Source of the DNA: Lysobacter changpingensis
Lineage (GTDB): Bacteria > Pseudomonadota > Gammaproteobacteria > Xanthomonadales > Xanthomonadaceae
Direction of reading: 5' to 3'
Assembly (NCBI RefSeq): GCF_017308985.1
Contig: NZ_JADWPE010000002.1
Coordinates: forward strand, 992,001-1,056,000
DNA length: 64,000 bases
The first letter of the stretch is position 1, and every line of letters starts with the position of its first letter. The notes below the pieces were generated by a model that saw nothing but the letters and a program-made list of their open reading frames with translations, was not told the origin of the DNA and ran no database searches. Of the stretch, positions 55,731 through 64,000 are shown in pieces. The position numbers and the translations under genes are program-made.

Positions 55731-56501
55731 ATGACCGACCTGCCGCCGCCGTCGAAGAAGAAACTCGGGCTCGTCATCGACCTGGACACCTGCGTGGGCT
55801 GCCACGCGTGCGCGGTCAGCTGCAAGGAATGGAACGCCGGCGGCTTCGCCGCGCCGCTGACCGACGAGCAGCCCTATGGCAAGGACCCGGCGGGCGTGTG
55901 GTTCAACCGCGTGCACAGCTACGAGGTCGCCGCGACGGAAGGCTGCGCGTCCAGCCCGGCGCCGCAGCCGGCGATGACGCTGCATTTCCCGCGTTCGTGC
56001 CTGCACTGCGAAACGCCTGCATGCGTGACCGTGTGCCCCACCGGCGCCAGCTACAAGCGCGCCGAGGACGGCATCGTGCTGGTCGACGAGGACAAGTGCA
56101 TCGGCTGCAAGCTGTGCTCGTGGGCCTGTCCGTACGGCGCGCGCGAGTACAGCGCGGTCGAGGGCGTGATGAAGAAATGCACGCTGTGCATCGATCGCAT
56201 CTACAACGAGAACCTCGACGAAGCCGAGCGCCAGCCCGCCTGCGTGCAGGCGTGCCCGACGCGCGCGCGGCATTTCGGCGACCTTGGCGATCCGGAGTCG
56301 AAGGTCTCCAGGCTGGTCGCCGAGCGCGGCGGCGTCGATCTGTTGCCGCAACTGGGCTACCAGCCCGTGAACAAGTACCTGCCGCCGCGTCCGCGCCGCA
56401 CGGGCGAAGCGTCCGCCGCTCCCGCGCCGCAGGACGAAACCCTCGACACCGCCGCGCTGCCGCCGATGCTGCGCTGGCTCGACCGCGTGCTCAGCCGCTG
56501 A
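55731..56501 (+). CDS. 4Fe-4S ferredoxin-type electron-transfer subunit (SoeB/DmsB-like)
   Basis: The 256-residue protein carries 16 cysteines in four 4Fe-4S cluster motifs: C21-C24-C27-C31 in DTCVGCHACAVSC, then CLHCETPACVTVCP, CIGCKLCSWACP, and CTLCIDR with CVQACP. This is the DmsB/PhsB/SoeB pattern of wires between a molybdenum site and the quinone-binding anchor. The C-terminal region is hydrophilic. It begins 8 bases after the small membrane protein gene, and the anchor gene follows within 10 bases. Confidence 0.92.
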   Translation: MTDLPPPSKKKLGLVIDLDTCVGCHACAVSCKEWNAGGFAAPLTDEQPYGKDPAGVWFNRVHSYEVAATEGCASSPAPQPAMTLHFPRSCLHCETPACVTVCPTGASYKRAEDGIVLVDEDKCIGCKLCSWACPYGAREYSAVEGVMKKCTLCIDRIYNENLDEAERQPACVQACPTRARHFGDLGDPESKVSRLVAERGGVDLLPQLGYQPVNKYLPPRPRRTGEASAAPAPQDETLDTAALPPMLRWLDRVLSR

Positions 56502-56510
56502 GTCCACCGC

Positions 56511-57488
56511 ATGCATCCTGCGTTTTCCGTCCTTTTGTTCACCACGCTTTCGGGTGCGGGCTACGGCCTGCTGATGTGGGCCGGCGTGTTCATCCTGACG
56601 CCCTACGTGCAGGGCCGTCCGCCGACCCAGGGCGCACTGCCCGCCCTGTGGGCGGTGATGCTGGTGCTCGGGCTGGTCCTGACCACCGCCGGGCTGGTCA
56701 GCTCGATGTTCCACCTCGGCAAACCCGGACGCGCATGGCGGGCCTTCTCGCAATGGCGCACCTCGTGGCTGTCGCGCGAAGGTGTTTTCGCCGTGCTCAC
56801 CGCGTTGCCGGTCATCGCGCTGCTCGGCTTCGTCGCGGTGCTGGTGGGCACGGGTTCGTATGCGGTCATCGGCAGCATCGCCGTGCCGATCCTCGCGGGC
56901 CTGATGGTGCTGCTCTCGGTGGTCACCATCGCCTGCACCGCGATGATCTACGCCTCGCTCAAGCCCGTCCCCGCGTGGCGCCATCCACTGGTGCTGCCGG
57001 GCTATTTCGTGTTCGCCATCCTCACCGGCTGGCTGGTGCTGATGGCGCTGGTGAACTGGGCCGGGCTGTCGGATGAAACGCTGGGCGTGATCGTGCTGGT
57101 CACCTTCGCGCTGACGATCGTCGCGGCGCTGCTGAAGCTCGCCTACTGGTACCGCATCGACCGCCAGCCGCTCGGCGCCACGCGCGGCGAGGCCGTCGGC
57201 CTGCCCGGCCGCGAGGTCGATCTGTTCGAACGCCCGAACACGCAGGCGAACTACATCAACAAGGAAATGGGCTACGTGCTCGCGCGCAAGCACGCGCGTC
57301 CGCTGCGGGCGGTCGCGCTGCTGCTGTTCGCGGTGGTGCCGATGGTGGCGGCGTGGTTCGCGTGGGCGAATCCCGACTTCGCGGGCCCGGTGTTCACGCT
57401 CGGCGCGCTGCTCGCGCTGGCCGGAACGCTGGTGGAACGCTGGCTGTTTTTTGCCCAGGCCCGGCACCTGGTCACGCTTTATTACTGA
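56511..57488 (+). CDS. DmsC-family membrane anchor (SoeC-like)
   Basis: The 325-residue protein has about eight predicted membrane helices. The SSMFHLGKPGRAWRAFSQWR and TSWLSREGVFAVLTALPV segments are typical of the DmsC/SoeC quinone-binding anchors. It is the third subunit, after the molybdenum and iron-sulfur proteins, and would pass electrons to or from the membrane quinone pool. Confidence 0.9.
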   Translation: MHPAFSVLLFTTLSGAGYGLLMWAGVFILTPYVQGRPPTQGALPALWAVMLVLGLVLTTAGLVSSMFHLGKPGRAWRAFSQWRTSWLSREGVFAVLTALPVIALLGFVAVLVGTGSYAVIGSIAVPILAGLMVLLSVVTIACTAMIYASLKPVPAWRHPLVLPGYFVFAILTGWLVLMALVNWAGLSDETLGVIVLVTFALTIVAALLKLAYWYRIDRQPLGATRGEAVGLPGREVDLFERPNTQANYINKEMGYVLARKHARPLRAVALLLFAVVPMVAAWFAWANPDFAGPVFTLGALLALAGTLVERWLFFAQARHLVTLYY

Positions 57489-57586
57489 AGTGGCTGAATG
57501 GAAAGCGGTTTTTCGGAGCCGTCCCATTTGCCTGTAACCGTTTTCATGGGCAACATGGCGGCTTCCCAGTTGCCCCATTCACGACG

Positions 57587-58249
57587 ATGCTCGGTGTGCT
57601 CGGGCTCGCCCTGCTAGGCGGCCCCTTCGTGACATTGCCGATGCCGGTCACCACCGGCGATCCGACGCTGATGGCCATCGCGAGCGATCCGGCGCAGATG
57701 CGGCTGTACTGCTTTTCCACGCGCTGCGGCGACGAGGAATGGCAGATCGCGATGTCCGCGCCGATGCCGGCCGAATCGACGACCGATGCGCGCCAGCGCC
57801 CGCTGCGCCTGCCCGGCAGCCAGAGCTTCGCCGCCCTCAGCGCCCCGGCCACGCCGCGCGACAGCAAGGCGCTGTACTCCAACGACTTCCGCATCGGCAC
57901 GCGCTACAGCGTTCAGGCCGTGCGCAATGGACCGACCCAGCTCGGCCTGACCCTGGGCGCCGGCTACCGTCTTGCGCCGCTGTACGACGACGGCATCAAC
58001 CAGCCGGGCCCGGTGCTGCGCGGCGAACTCAACCTCGGCCAGCAGATCGGCGAACGCGCGACGTGGACGCAGCGCGTGCAGTTCGAAAGCGGCCGGGGCG
58101 AGGCGTTCGTGAAGCAGTCGGTGAGCCTGGACGTGACGCTGGCGCCGAACTGGACGCTGGAAAGCGACTTCGCCATCCGCCACGACACGCAGACCGGCGG
58201 CGGCAAGGAAACGGCCGAGAGCAGCATCGAGTTGCGCCGGCGCTTCTGA
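57587..58249 (+). CDS. DUF481-like outer-membrane protein
   Basis: This 220-residue protein has a short hydrophobic start and a beta-rich C-terminal domain (about 95-220) with alternating strands such as LGLTLGAGYRLAPLYDDG and SVSLDVTLAPNWTLESDF, ending in a terminal phenylalanine (ELRRRF). This resembles DUF481/YdiY outer-membrane barrels. A cysteine pair (LYCFSTRCGDEEW) lies near residues 42-47. It starts 98 bases after the anchor gene and could be cotranscribed with the Soe-like operon. Function unknown. Confidence 0.65.
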   Translation: MLGVLGLALLGGPFVTLPMPVTTGDPTLMAIASDPAQMRLYCFSTRCGDEEWQIAMSAPMPAESTTDARQRPLRLPGSQSFAALSAPATPRDSKALYSNDFRIGTRYSVQAVRNGPTQLGLTLGAGYRLAPLYDDGINQPGPVLRGELNLGQQIGERATWTQRVQFESGRGEAFVKQSVSLDVTLAPNWTLESDFAIRHDTQTGGGKETAESSIELRRRF

Positions 58250-58285
58250 GCGGACGGCCGTAGCCGAAAGGCTGTCGGCCCGCGC

Positions 58286-58639
58286 TCAGCCCGACACGAA
58301 CACCGCGAACAGCAGCAGCACCAGCGCGGTCGCGGCGACCAGCGCATGCACGACCACCAGCCACGCCGGCAGCAGGCGTTGCCGCCACTTGAACGCCAGG
58401 CTGAGGATCGCGCCACCGCCCGCCGCCAGCAGGAACAGCACCAGCGCGATCAGCACCATCGGCGGCACCGGCTGCGTCCACAGCGCATAGACCACCAGGG
58501 TCAGGCCGGACGCCGCGAGCAGGCCGTGCAGCATCGCCAGCCAGGCGGGCGGATTGCGTTTGGTCGAGAAGCGGATCACGGCCATCGTCAGGCCGCCCAG
58601 CGCGGTGATGAGGAACAGGATCGAAGCGGTCTGGAGCAT
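58286..58639 (-). CDS. Small four-helix membrane protein, unknown
   Basis: This 117-residue protein has four predicted membrane helices (about residues 5-22, 31-53, 59-81 and 90-115). A charged loop (RFSTKRNPP) follows the first helix. I recognise no family. It is convergent with the DUF481 gene and upstream of hemC on the same strand. Confidence 0.65.
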   Translation of the reverse strand: MLQTASILFLITALGGLTMAVIRFSTKRNPPAWLAMLHGLLAASGLTLVVYALWTQPVPPMVLIALVLFLLAAGGGAILSLAFKWRQRLLPAWLVVVHALVAATALVLLLFAVFVSG

Positions 58640-58810
58640 GCGCGGCTCCTCGTCTGGACCGTACTCAGCCTAGGCCCCGTCCGGTGAGCCGACCGTGTTG
58701 GGGGCGTGGATGCAGCGTGGTCCGTGGCCACCGGTGTCCGATGGCGGACCGCGCGTCTTCGGTGCCGATGCGCCGTCGTTCGACGACGCGTCGAGGACCT
58801 GCGGTACGTC

Positions 58811-59728
58811 TTAGTGCGAAGCGGCGATCAGCTCGCCCGCGCCCTGCGCCAACAGCTGTCTGGCGACGTCGAGTCCAAGCGCTTCCGGCGCATCGCCCTC
58901 ACCTTCGCCCTCGGCACGAACGAGCACGCCATCGCTCGCCGAACCGACCAGGCCCGACAGGTGCAGGCGTCCGTTCTCCAGCCGCGCGAACGCCGCCACC
59001 GGCACGTGGCAGCTGCCGTGCAGCGCGCGGTTCATCGCGCGCTCGGCTTCGGCGCAGGTACGCGTCGCGGCGTCGTCCAGGCGCGCGAACAGCTCGCGCG
59101 TGGCGAAGTCGTCGTCGCGGCATTCGACCGCCACCGCGCCCTGCGCCGGCGCCGGCAACCAGTGCGGCGCCTGCAGGCGATCGCGGATGCGATCGTCGAA
59201 GCCCAGCCGTTGCAGCCCCGCGCAGGCCAGCACGATCGCGTCGTACTCACCCGCGTCGAGCTTGGCCAGGCGCGTGTTGACGTTGCCGCGCAGGTCGGCG
59301 AGCTGCAGGTCCGGACGCAGCGCGCGCAACTGCGCCTGGCGTCGCAGCGAGGACGTGCCCACGCGCGCGCCCTGCGGCAGCGCGGCGATGTTCGCGTAGT
59401 GGTTGCTGACGAAGGCGTCCGCATAGTCGGCGCGCGTGAGGATCGCCGGCAGCGTGAAGCCCGGCTCCAGTTCCATCGGCACGTCCTTGAGCGAATGCAC
59501 GGCGCAGTCGGCGTCACCGCGCAGCATCGCCAGTTCCAGTTCCTTGAGGAACAACCCCTTGCCGCCGATCGCCGCCAGCGAGCGGTCCAGCACCTCGTCG
59601 CCGCGCGTGCTCATCGGCACCAGTTCGACCGTCAATCCGGGATGCGCCTCGCGCAGGCGGTCGGCGACGTGCTCGCTCTGCCACAGGGCGAGCGGACTTT
59701 TGCGGGTGGCAATGCGGAGCGTCTTCAT
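58811..59728 (-). CDS. hemC: Hydroxymethylbilane synthase (porphobilinogen deaminase)
   Basis: HemC (305 residues) builds hydroxymethylbilane from four porphobilinogens. The dipyrromethane cofactor cysteine is C240 in [11 protein letters not shown]. Substrate-binding arginines occur in [14 protein letters not shown], and the catalytic aspartate lies in [11 protein letters not shown]. It follows an AlgR-like regulator, as in many gammaproteobacteria. Confidence 0.97.
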   Translation of the reverse strand: MKTLRIATRKSPLALWQSEHVADRLREAHPGLTVELVPMSTRGDEVLDRSLAAIGGKGLFLKELELAMLRGDADCAVHSLKDVPMELEPGFTLPAILTRADYADAFVSNHYANIAALPQGARVGTSSLRRQAQLRALRPDLQLADLRGNVNTRLAKLDAGEYDAIVLACAGLQRLGFDDRIRDRLQAPHWLPAPAQGAVAVECRDDDFATRELFARLDDAATRTCAEAERAMNRALHGSCHVPVAAFARLENGRLHLSGLVGSASDGVLVRAEGEGEGDAPEALGLDVARQLLAQGAGELIAASH

Positions 59729-59779
59729 CGCGACATTATCGCGGAAAGGCGCGGGGGCCTCACGGCCGTGTCAGCCGTC

Positions 59780-59860
59780 GTAGCCGGGTAAGCGGAGCGC
59801 ACCCGGGGAACGAGCGCGATCGCGGCTCCGACCCGGGTGCGCTTGAGTACGCGGGACTAC
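59780..59860. repeat. Inverted pair of GTAGCC(C)GGGTAAGCG elements
   Basis: The left copy (59780-59808) and the right copy (59832-59860, opposite strand) share GTAG, GCGCACCCGGG and the flanking CTACAGAAGC, matching the single copy at 7717-7746. It fills the gap between algR and hemC. Confidence 0.6.
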
Positions 59861-59872
59861 AGAAGCGGAGCT

Positions 59873-60610
59873 TCAGAGGTGCTTGAGGGTTTCCTTCAGC
59901 CCCGCCACGCAGCGGCGGCTGACCTCCAGCGGCGCCTTGCCATGGCGCAGCACCGCCTGCACGTGGCCGTCCGGCGCGCGGCGCAGTTCGACGATCTCGT
60001 GCCGCGCGACCAGGCAGTTGCGATGGATGCGGACGAAGCGCTCGCCGAATTCGTCCTCCAGCGACTTCAGCGACTCCTCGATCAGGTCCTCGCCGCGCGC
60101 ATGGTGCACGACGACGTACTTCTCCTCGGCGTGCAGGTAATGCACGTCCTCGATCGGGATCAGCCGCAGGCTGCCGCGCAGACGCGCGCAAAGATGGCTA
60201 CGGCGCTGGCCGGTCGGGGCGGCGCCGTTGTCGCCGGTCTTCTCGCGGCCCGCGGCGAAGGTGCGCACGCGTTCCAGCGCGGCGGCGAGGCGTTCGGCGC
60301 GCACGGGTTTCACGAGGTAGTCGATCGCCTCGGCTTCGAACGCCGACAGCGCATGCGCGTCGTAGGCGGTGCAGAACACCACCGCCGGGCGCGGCTCGAA
60401 CGCCGCCAGGTGGCGCGCGGCTTCCAGCCCGTCGATGCCCGGCATCGCGATGTCCAGCAGCACCAGGTCGGGACGGTGTTCGGCGCAGGCGTGCAGCGCG
60501 TGCTGCCCGTCGGCCGCCTCGGCGACGACCTCGACGCCGCGCTGCTCGGCCAGCAATCCACGCAGGCGCTCGCGCGCCAGCGGCTCGTCATCGGCGATCA
60601 CTACCCTCAT
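59873..60610 (-). CDS. algR: AlgR-like LytTR response regulator
   Basis: This 245-residue response regulator has a receiver domain (D7/D8 acidic pocket, phosphate acceptor D53 in VLLDIAMPG) and a LytTR DNA-binding domain (about 140-240, HYLHAEEKYVVVHHARGEDL). The start at 60610 is used because GGAGG lies 5 bases upstream; an ATG four codons earlier lacks such a site. It resembles Pseudomonas AlgR. Its usual partner histidine kinase gene (algZ) is not adjacent. Confidence 0.9.
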   Translation of the reverse strand: MRVVIADDEPLARERLRGLLAEQRGVEVVAEAADGQHALHACAEHRPDLVLLDIAMPGIDGLEAARHLAAFEPRPAVVFCTAYDAHALSAFEAEAIDYLVKPVRAERLAAALERVRTFAAGREKTGDNGAAPTGQRRSHLCARLRGSLRLIPIEDVHYLHAEEKYVVVHHARGEDLIEESLKSLEDEFGERFVRIHRNCLVARHEIVELRRAPDGHVQAVLRHGKAPLEVSRRCVAGLKETLKHL

Positions 60611-60693
60611 CGGCGCCTCCATCCCCCAGGCCGGCAGAGCCGTTGGGGGGAGGATAGCCCCGGCCGGGGCCGGCTACCAATCGTCGGAAGCGC

Positions 60694-61401
60694 CTAGCCG
60701 GCAAAGCGGCGCGAGAGCCAGTCGCCCAGGTCGCGGATCTCCTCGGCGCAGACCTGGTGGGCCATCGGGTAGTCGTGCCATTCCAGCTCGAAGCCCATCG
60801 CCTTCATGGCTTGAGAACTGCGCAAGCCTATCGCCGCCGGAACCACCGGATCGAACTGCCCGTGCGCCATGAACAGCGGCTGCGAGGTCGCCGCCGGCTG
60901 CAGTGCGTCGGCGGCCAGCGCGGGCGCTTCGGGCAGGTAGGTCGACAGCCCGGCGAGGCCGGCCAGCGGCACGCGCCGGCGCAGTCCGGCCGACAGCGTG
61001 ATCGCCCCGCCCTGCGAGAAGCCCACCAGCACGATGCGCTCCGGACCGATCCCGCGCTCGTGTTCGCGCGCGATCAGCGCCTCGACCTGCGCCACCGATT
61101 CGGCCACGCCTGCCTCGTCGGCGCGGCTCCTGCCGGCGTCGGTGTGCAGCGCGTCGAAATCGAAATGCACGATGTCGTACCACGCACGCATGCGCATGCC
61201 GTTGTTGATCGTCACCGGCCGCACCGGCGCATGCGGGAACACGAAGCGCAGCGCGGGCCAGTCGGGACGGACGAGTTCCGGCACGATCGGCGCGAAATCG
61301 TGGCCGTCGGCGCCCAGGCCATGCAGCCAGAGCACCGTCCACGACGGCGACGGGGCGGTTTCGAATTCGACGGTGTCCAGCAGCGGGGCGGTGGCGTTCA
61401 T
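60694..61401 (-). CDS. Carboxylesterase/phospholipase, alpha/beta hydrolase
   Basis: The 235-residue protein has a GFSQGGAITL nucleophile elbow (S129), an oxyanion segment LWLHGLGADGHDF, an acidic residue in HGQFDPVVP and a histidine in DYPMAHQVC. It fits the carboxylesterase 2 (EstB/YpfH) family, which hydrolyses short-chain esters in the cytoplasm. No signal peptide is seen. The gene lies 83 bases upstream of the AlgR gene. Confidence 0.93.
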   Translation of the reverse strand: MNATAPLLDTVEFETAPSPSWTVLWLHGLGADGHDFAPIVPELVRPDWPALRFVFPHAPVRPVTINNGMRMRAWYDIVHFDFDALHTDAGRSRADEAGVAESVAQVEALIAREHERGIGPERIVLVGFSQGGAITLSAGLRRRVPLAGLAGLSTYLPEAPALAADALQPAATSQPLFMAHGQFDPVVPAAIGLRSSQAMKAMGFELEWHDYPMAHQVCAEEIRDLGDWLSRRFAG

Positions 61402-61436
61402 GGCCGCATTGTCGCCGCTGTGCGACGGCGCGCCAA

Positions 61437-62339
61437 TCAGCCCTTTGAATCCGGCGGCAGGCGGAACGTCAGCGTGCGCGTGGTGCTCACGCGATGCGGC
61501 GTGGGTTCGAACTGCCAGCGCGCGGCCGCGGCGAGCGCGGCCTGTTCGAACAGGCCTTCCGGCTGCGCGGACACGGTGCGCACGTCGGTGACGCTGCCAT
61601 CGGGCTGGATGGTGAAGGCGACCTGCACACGGCCTTCGATGCGGCGATTGCGCGCGGCCAGCGGATAACGCGGGGCGGCATCGCGAAGCAGGCGCGGCAA
61701 CGAGGCCGGTTCCGGTGCGCTGCGAACGACGGGTGCGGGCGGCGTGGTCTCCTTCGGCGCGGGCGGCGGTGCGGCTTTCGCCACCACCGGCGCCGGCAAC
61801 GGCGCACTCGGCGGCACCGTGCGCGCGAGCGCGGACGACGGCGCGGGCTTCGCGGGAACCGGCTTCGGCGCTTCGGCGATGCGCGCGCCTTCGTCGCGAT
61901 CGGCGCGTTCCTGCGCGACGCGCAACGATTCGCGCAGACGCGGCAACGCCGGCGCCTGCGCGTCCATGCGCGCGAGCAGCCCGATCAGGCGGCGCGCTTC
62001 GTCGAGCTGCTGCTGCGCGAGCGCCTGCTCGGTGGAGATCAGCACGTACGGCTGCAATTCCGCGAGCGCCGCCGCGACGCCCGCATCGGGCTCGCGTTCG
62101 CGCAATGCGAGGTAATGCTCCACCGCGTTGTCGCCCGCCGGCGTGTGCAGGCGTTGCGCGCGCAGCGCGGCTTCGGCGCGTTCGCGCAGCGGTGGCGCGT
62201 CCATCCGTTCCTGCACGGGCTCGGGTAGCGAAGCCCCGGTCCCGGCCGACGCCTCCGTGGTGGCCGGCGCGCGCGACCGCTCGCATCCAGCCAACATCAA
62301 CAACAACACACCCGCACCCGCAAGACCGACCCAACGCAT
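61437..62339 (-). CDS. Lipoprotein with C-terminal TonB domain
   Basis: This 300-residue protein starts with a lipobox (LMLAGCERS, Cys19), followed by a helical region (about 30-150), an Ala/Pro-rich linker and a C-terminal TonB-like domain (about 215-300; RYPLAARNRRIEGRVQVAFT and VSTTRTLTFRLP). Typical TonB proteins are held by an N-terminal helix in the inner membrane. A lipid anchor on a TonB domain is unusual and suggests another role. It is 35 bases upstream of the carboxylesterase and may form an operon with it. Confidence 0.85.
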   Translation of the reverse strand: MRWVGLAGAGVLLLMLAGCERSRAPATTEASAGTGASLPEPVQERMDAPPLRERAEAALRAQRLHTPAGDNAVEHYLALREREPDAGVAAALAELQPYVLISTEQALAQQQLDEARRLIGLLARMDAQAPALPRLRESLRVAQERADRDEGARIAEAPKPVPAKPAPSSALARTVPPSAPLPAPVVAKAAPPPAPKETTPPAPVVRSAPEPASLPRLLRDAAPRYPLAARNRRIEGRVQVAFTIQPDGSVTDVRTVSAQPEGLFEQAALAAAARWQFEPTPHRVSTTRTLTFRLPPDSKG

Positions 62340-62471
62340 CGCGCATTCCCCCGCAAAACGCGCACAGGCTAGGCAGCGCATGTGACGGCAATGCGGCAAG
62401 GCGACGGGACGCACGCATTCCGGCCGCAACGAAATTGTGTATCGCCACGTCCGGCACGTACCCTTCGCCGG

Positions 62472-62846
62472 ATGTTCCGCATGCGCGCCCGCTTCTTCGT
62501 CCAGTTCGTGATGCTCGGCCTGCTGCTGGCCGGGCTCGCGATCAAGCCTGCACTGGCGGCGAGCGAGGAGCTGCACGATCTGGTCGCGCACGCGGCGCTG
62601 TCCGACGGCGGCGGCACGCACGAAACGCCGGATGAAGCCGACGCTCCCGACGAAGGCGCGCCCGGCGGCGAGCACGACGACGGCCACATCCACCTGACCC
62701 ATTGCTGCGGCCACCAGGCCGCCGTGCCCGCGCGCGTGCAGGTTCCCGCGCATGCGCCGCGCAACGCGTCGCCGCTGGAACGCGCGCGCATCGCCTTCGC
62801 GCCCGCGCCACGCACCGCACCGTTCCGTCCTCCGATCGCGGCCTGA
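62472..62846 (+). CDS. Small histidine-rich secreted protein (CzcI-like)
   Basis: This 124-residue protein has a signal peptide (ending PALAA near residue 30), an acidic/histidine-rich segment (DEGAPGGEHDDGHIHLTHCCGH) and a Pro/Ala-rich tail. The HCCGH and HDDGHIH motifs suggest metal binding. It lies immediately before a CzcC-like gene, where CzcI-type proteins are found in metal-efflux operons. The assignment is by context and composition. Confidence 0.68.
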   Translation: MFRMRARFFVQFVMLGLLLAGLAIKPALAASEELHDLVAHAALSDGGGTHETPDEADAPDEGAPGGEHDDGHIHLTHCCGHQAAVPARVQVPAHAPRNASPLERARIAFAPAPRTAPFRPPIAA

Positions 62847-62900
62847 CCTCGCCGCCGGTTCCGCACCGGCGTTCCGTCCGTCTTCCATCGGAGAGACTCC

Positions 62901-64000
62901 ATGTCCGTTCGACCCGCGGCATTCGCCGCGCTGGTCGCCGTGCTCGTTGCGGCCCTGCCCGCACGCGCCGGCGATCGCCTCACCTTGGACGACGCATTCG
63001 CGCGCGTCGCCCGTTTCCACCCGGATCTTCGCCTCGACGTCCCGCGTGCCCGCACGCTCGAAGCCGAGCGCGACGAAGCCGCGCAACGGCCCGCGTTCAC
63101 CGCTGGCGCTTCGCTCGAGAACGCCATCGGCACCGGCGACTACGCCGGCCTCGATGGCGCCGAACTGAGCCTCACCCTCGCCTCCGTGCTGGAACGCGGC
63201 GGCAAGCGCGAGGCGCGCGTGTTGCTGGCACAAAGCCGCATCGACGCGCTCGCGCTGCAACGCGAAGCCACGCGCCTGGACCTGCTGGCCGAAACCGCGC
63301 GGCGTCATCTCGCCGTGGCGGGCGCACAGCGGCAGGCGGAGATCGCGCGTGCCGACATCGAACAACGCCGCCGGGCCGTGACCGCCGCGCGCGAGCGCAT
63401 GAACGCCGGCGCATCGCCCGAATCGGTGCTGCTGACGGCGCAGGCCGCGCTCGCACGTGCCGAGCTCGACGTGCGACGCGCGGAGCAGGCGACCGTCGCG
63501 GCGAAGCAGCACCTCGCCGCGATGTGGGGCGAACGCGAGCCGCGCTTCGAAGTCGCGGCGGGCGATCCACTCGCGCTTCCCGTCATCGCCGATTTCGACG
63601 CGCTCGCCGCCGCGTTGCGGCGCACGCCGGAACTGCTCGCATTCGCCGACCGTCGCCGCGTCGGTGAAGCGCGTCTGCGCCTGGCACGGGCGCAACGCAG
63701 CGCGGACCTCGACTGGCAGGTCGGCGCGCGCTGGCTCAATGCGAGCGACGACGTCGCACTGATCGCCAGCGCGTCGATGCCGCTGGGCGCCACACGTCGC
63801 GCGCAACCCGGCATCCGCGCCGCCGAAGCCGACCTGGCCGCGCTGGAGATCGAACGCGAATCGCAGGACGTGTCGCTGTATTCGACGCTGGTGGAGGCGC
63901 ACGGGCGTTATCGCGTCGCGCAACTGGAAGTGTTGCGCCTGGGCGACGACGTGCTGCCGCGCCTTGCACGCGCCGAAGCGGCGGCCGAACACGCATGGCG
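62901..64000 (+). CDS. CzcC-like outer-membrane efflux channel, N-terminal part
   Basis: The open frame runs to the window edge (about 366 residues seen). It has a signal peptide (ending ALPARAG), a TolC-type coiled-coil periplasmic region, and motifs such as LTLDDAFARVARFHPDLR and LSLTLASVLERGGKREARV common to CzcC/TolC-family outer-membrane factors of heavy-metal RND pumps. A GGAGAG ribosome site lies 6 bases before the ATG. The rest of the operon (adaptor and pump) should lie beyond 64000. Confidence 0.9.
   Translation, partial: MSVRPAAFAALVAVLVAALPARAGDRLTLDDAFARVARFHPDLRLDVPRARTLEAERDEAAQRPAFTAGASLENAIGTGDYAGLDGAELSLTLASVLERGGKREARVLLAQSRIDALALQREATRLDLLAETARRHLAVAGAQRQAEIARADIEQRRRAVTAARERMNAGASPESVLLTAQAALARAELDVRRAEQATVAAKQHLAAMWGEREPRFEVAAGDPLALPVIADFDALAAALRRTPELLAFADRRRVGEARLRLARAQRSADLDWQVGARWLNASDDVALIASASMPLGATRRAQPGIRAAEADLAALEIERESQDVSLYSTLVEAHGRYRVAQLEVLRLGDDVLPRLARAEAAAEHAW

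Noticed and set aside
58710-58814. 34-codon ORF between the membrane protein and hemC
   Set aside because: Short, unsupported by conservation or a good ribosome site, and its end overlaps hemC.

Overview
The window is a dense, high-GC (roughly two-thirds G+C) chromosomal segment. It comes from a gammaproteobacterium of the Xanthomonadaceae/Lysobacteraceae, most likely Lysobacter or a near relative. This rests on the strong third-position GC, on protein sequences that read as Xanthomonas/Lysobacter-like (HslU, HslV, LipA, Prc), on the gene order lptM-dapF-DUF484-xerC, and on several families of intergenic palindromes. I see no rRNA, tRNA, prophage, insertion sequence or CRISPR array.

Layout. 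1-3.8 kb: the end of an ABC efflux operon (periplasmic adaptor, ATPase, two FtsX-type permeases) closed by a clear terminator. 4.0-7.1 kb: a DinB-like gene and two EamA-type exporters in one minus-strand operon, divergent from an Lrp/AsnC regulator. 7.2-11.7 kb: a universal stress protein, an array of nested palindromic repeats, an Ada-like alkyltransferase lacking the N-terminal zinc domain, and the tail-specific protease Prc. 11.9-24.3 kb: a minus-strand supercluster for lipoate synthesis and cell shape (mreB, mreC, mreD, mrdA, rodA, mltB, rlpA, dacC, DUF493, lipB, lipA), mostly with overlapping or nearly touching cistrons; one small plus-strand membrane-protein gene lies inside it. 24.6-32.7 kb: PfkB-family kinase, YbaK-type deacylase, a lipoprotein/hydrolase pair, M1 aminopeptidase, trehalase and ubiE. 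32.8-40.4 kb: an EmrAB-like pump, ElaA plus a yeast-type cytosine deaminase, a rifampin ADP-ribosyltransferase (arr), an SDR/AraC divergent pair, a secreted HETQH protein and an OsmC protein. 40.4-46.2 kb: hslVU with a convincing sigma-32-type promoter, a frameshifted DUF3079 gene, xerC, DUF484, dapF, lptM and a DUF454 gene. 46.3-52.3 kb: two tandem secreted S9A peptidases, a small membrane protein and a WYL regulator. 52.7-58.6 kb: a SoeABC-like molybdoenzyme operon with an extra 70-residue two-helix membrane protein between the A and B subunits, then a DUF481 protein and a small membrane protein. 58.8-64 kb: hemC, an AlgR-like response regulator, a carboxylesterase, a TonB-domain lipoprotein, and the start of a Czc-type metal efflux operon that runs off the end.

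Most of the content is housekeeping. The least ordinary points are the translationally coupled small membrane protein inside the molybdoenzyme operon, the repeat array at 7.8-8.5 kb and its dispersed relatives, the cytosine deaminase next to arr, the heat-shock promoter of hslV with a palindrome separating hslV from hslU, the single-base frameshift in the DUF3079 gene, and a TonB C-terminal domain carried on a lipoprotein.
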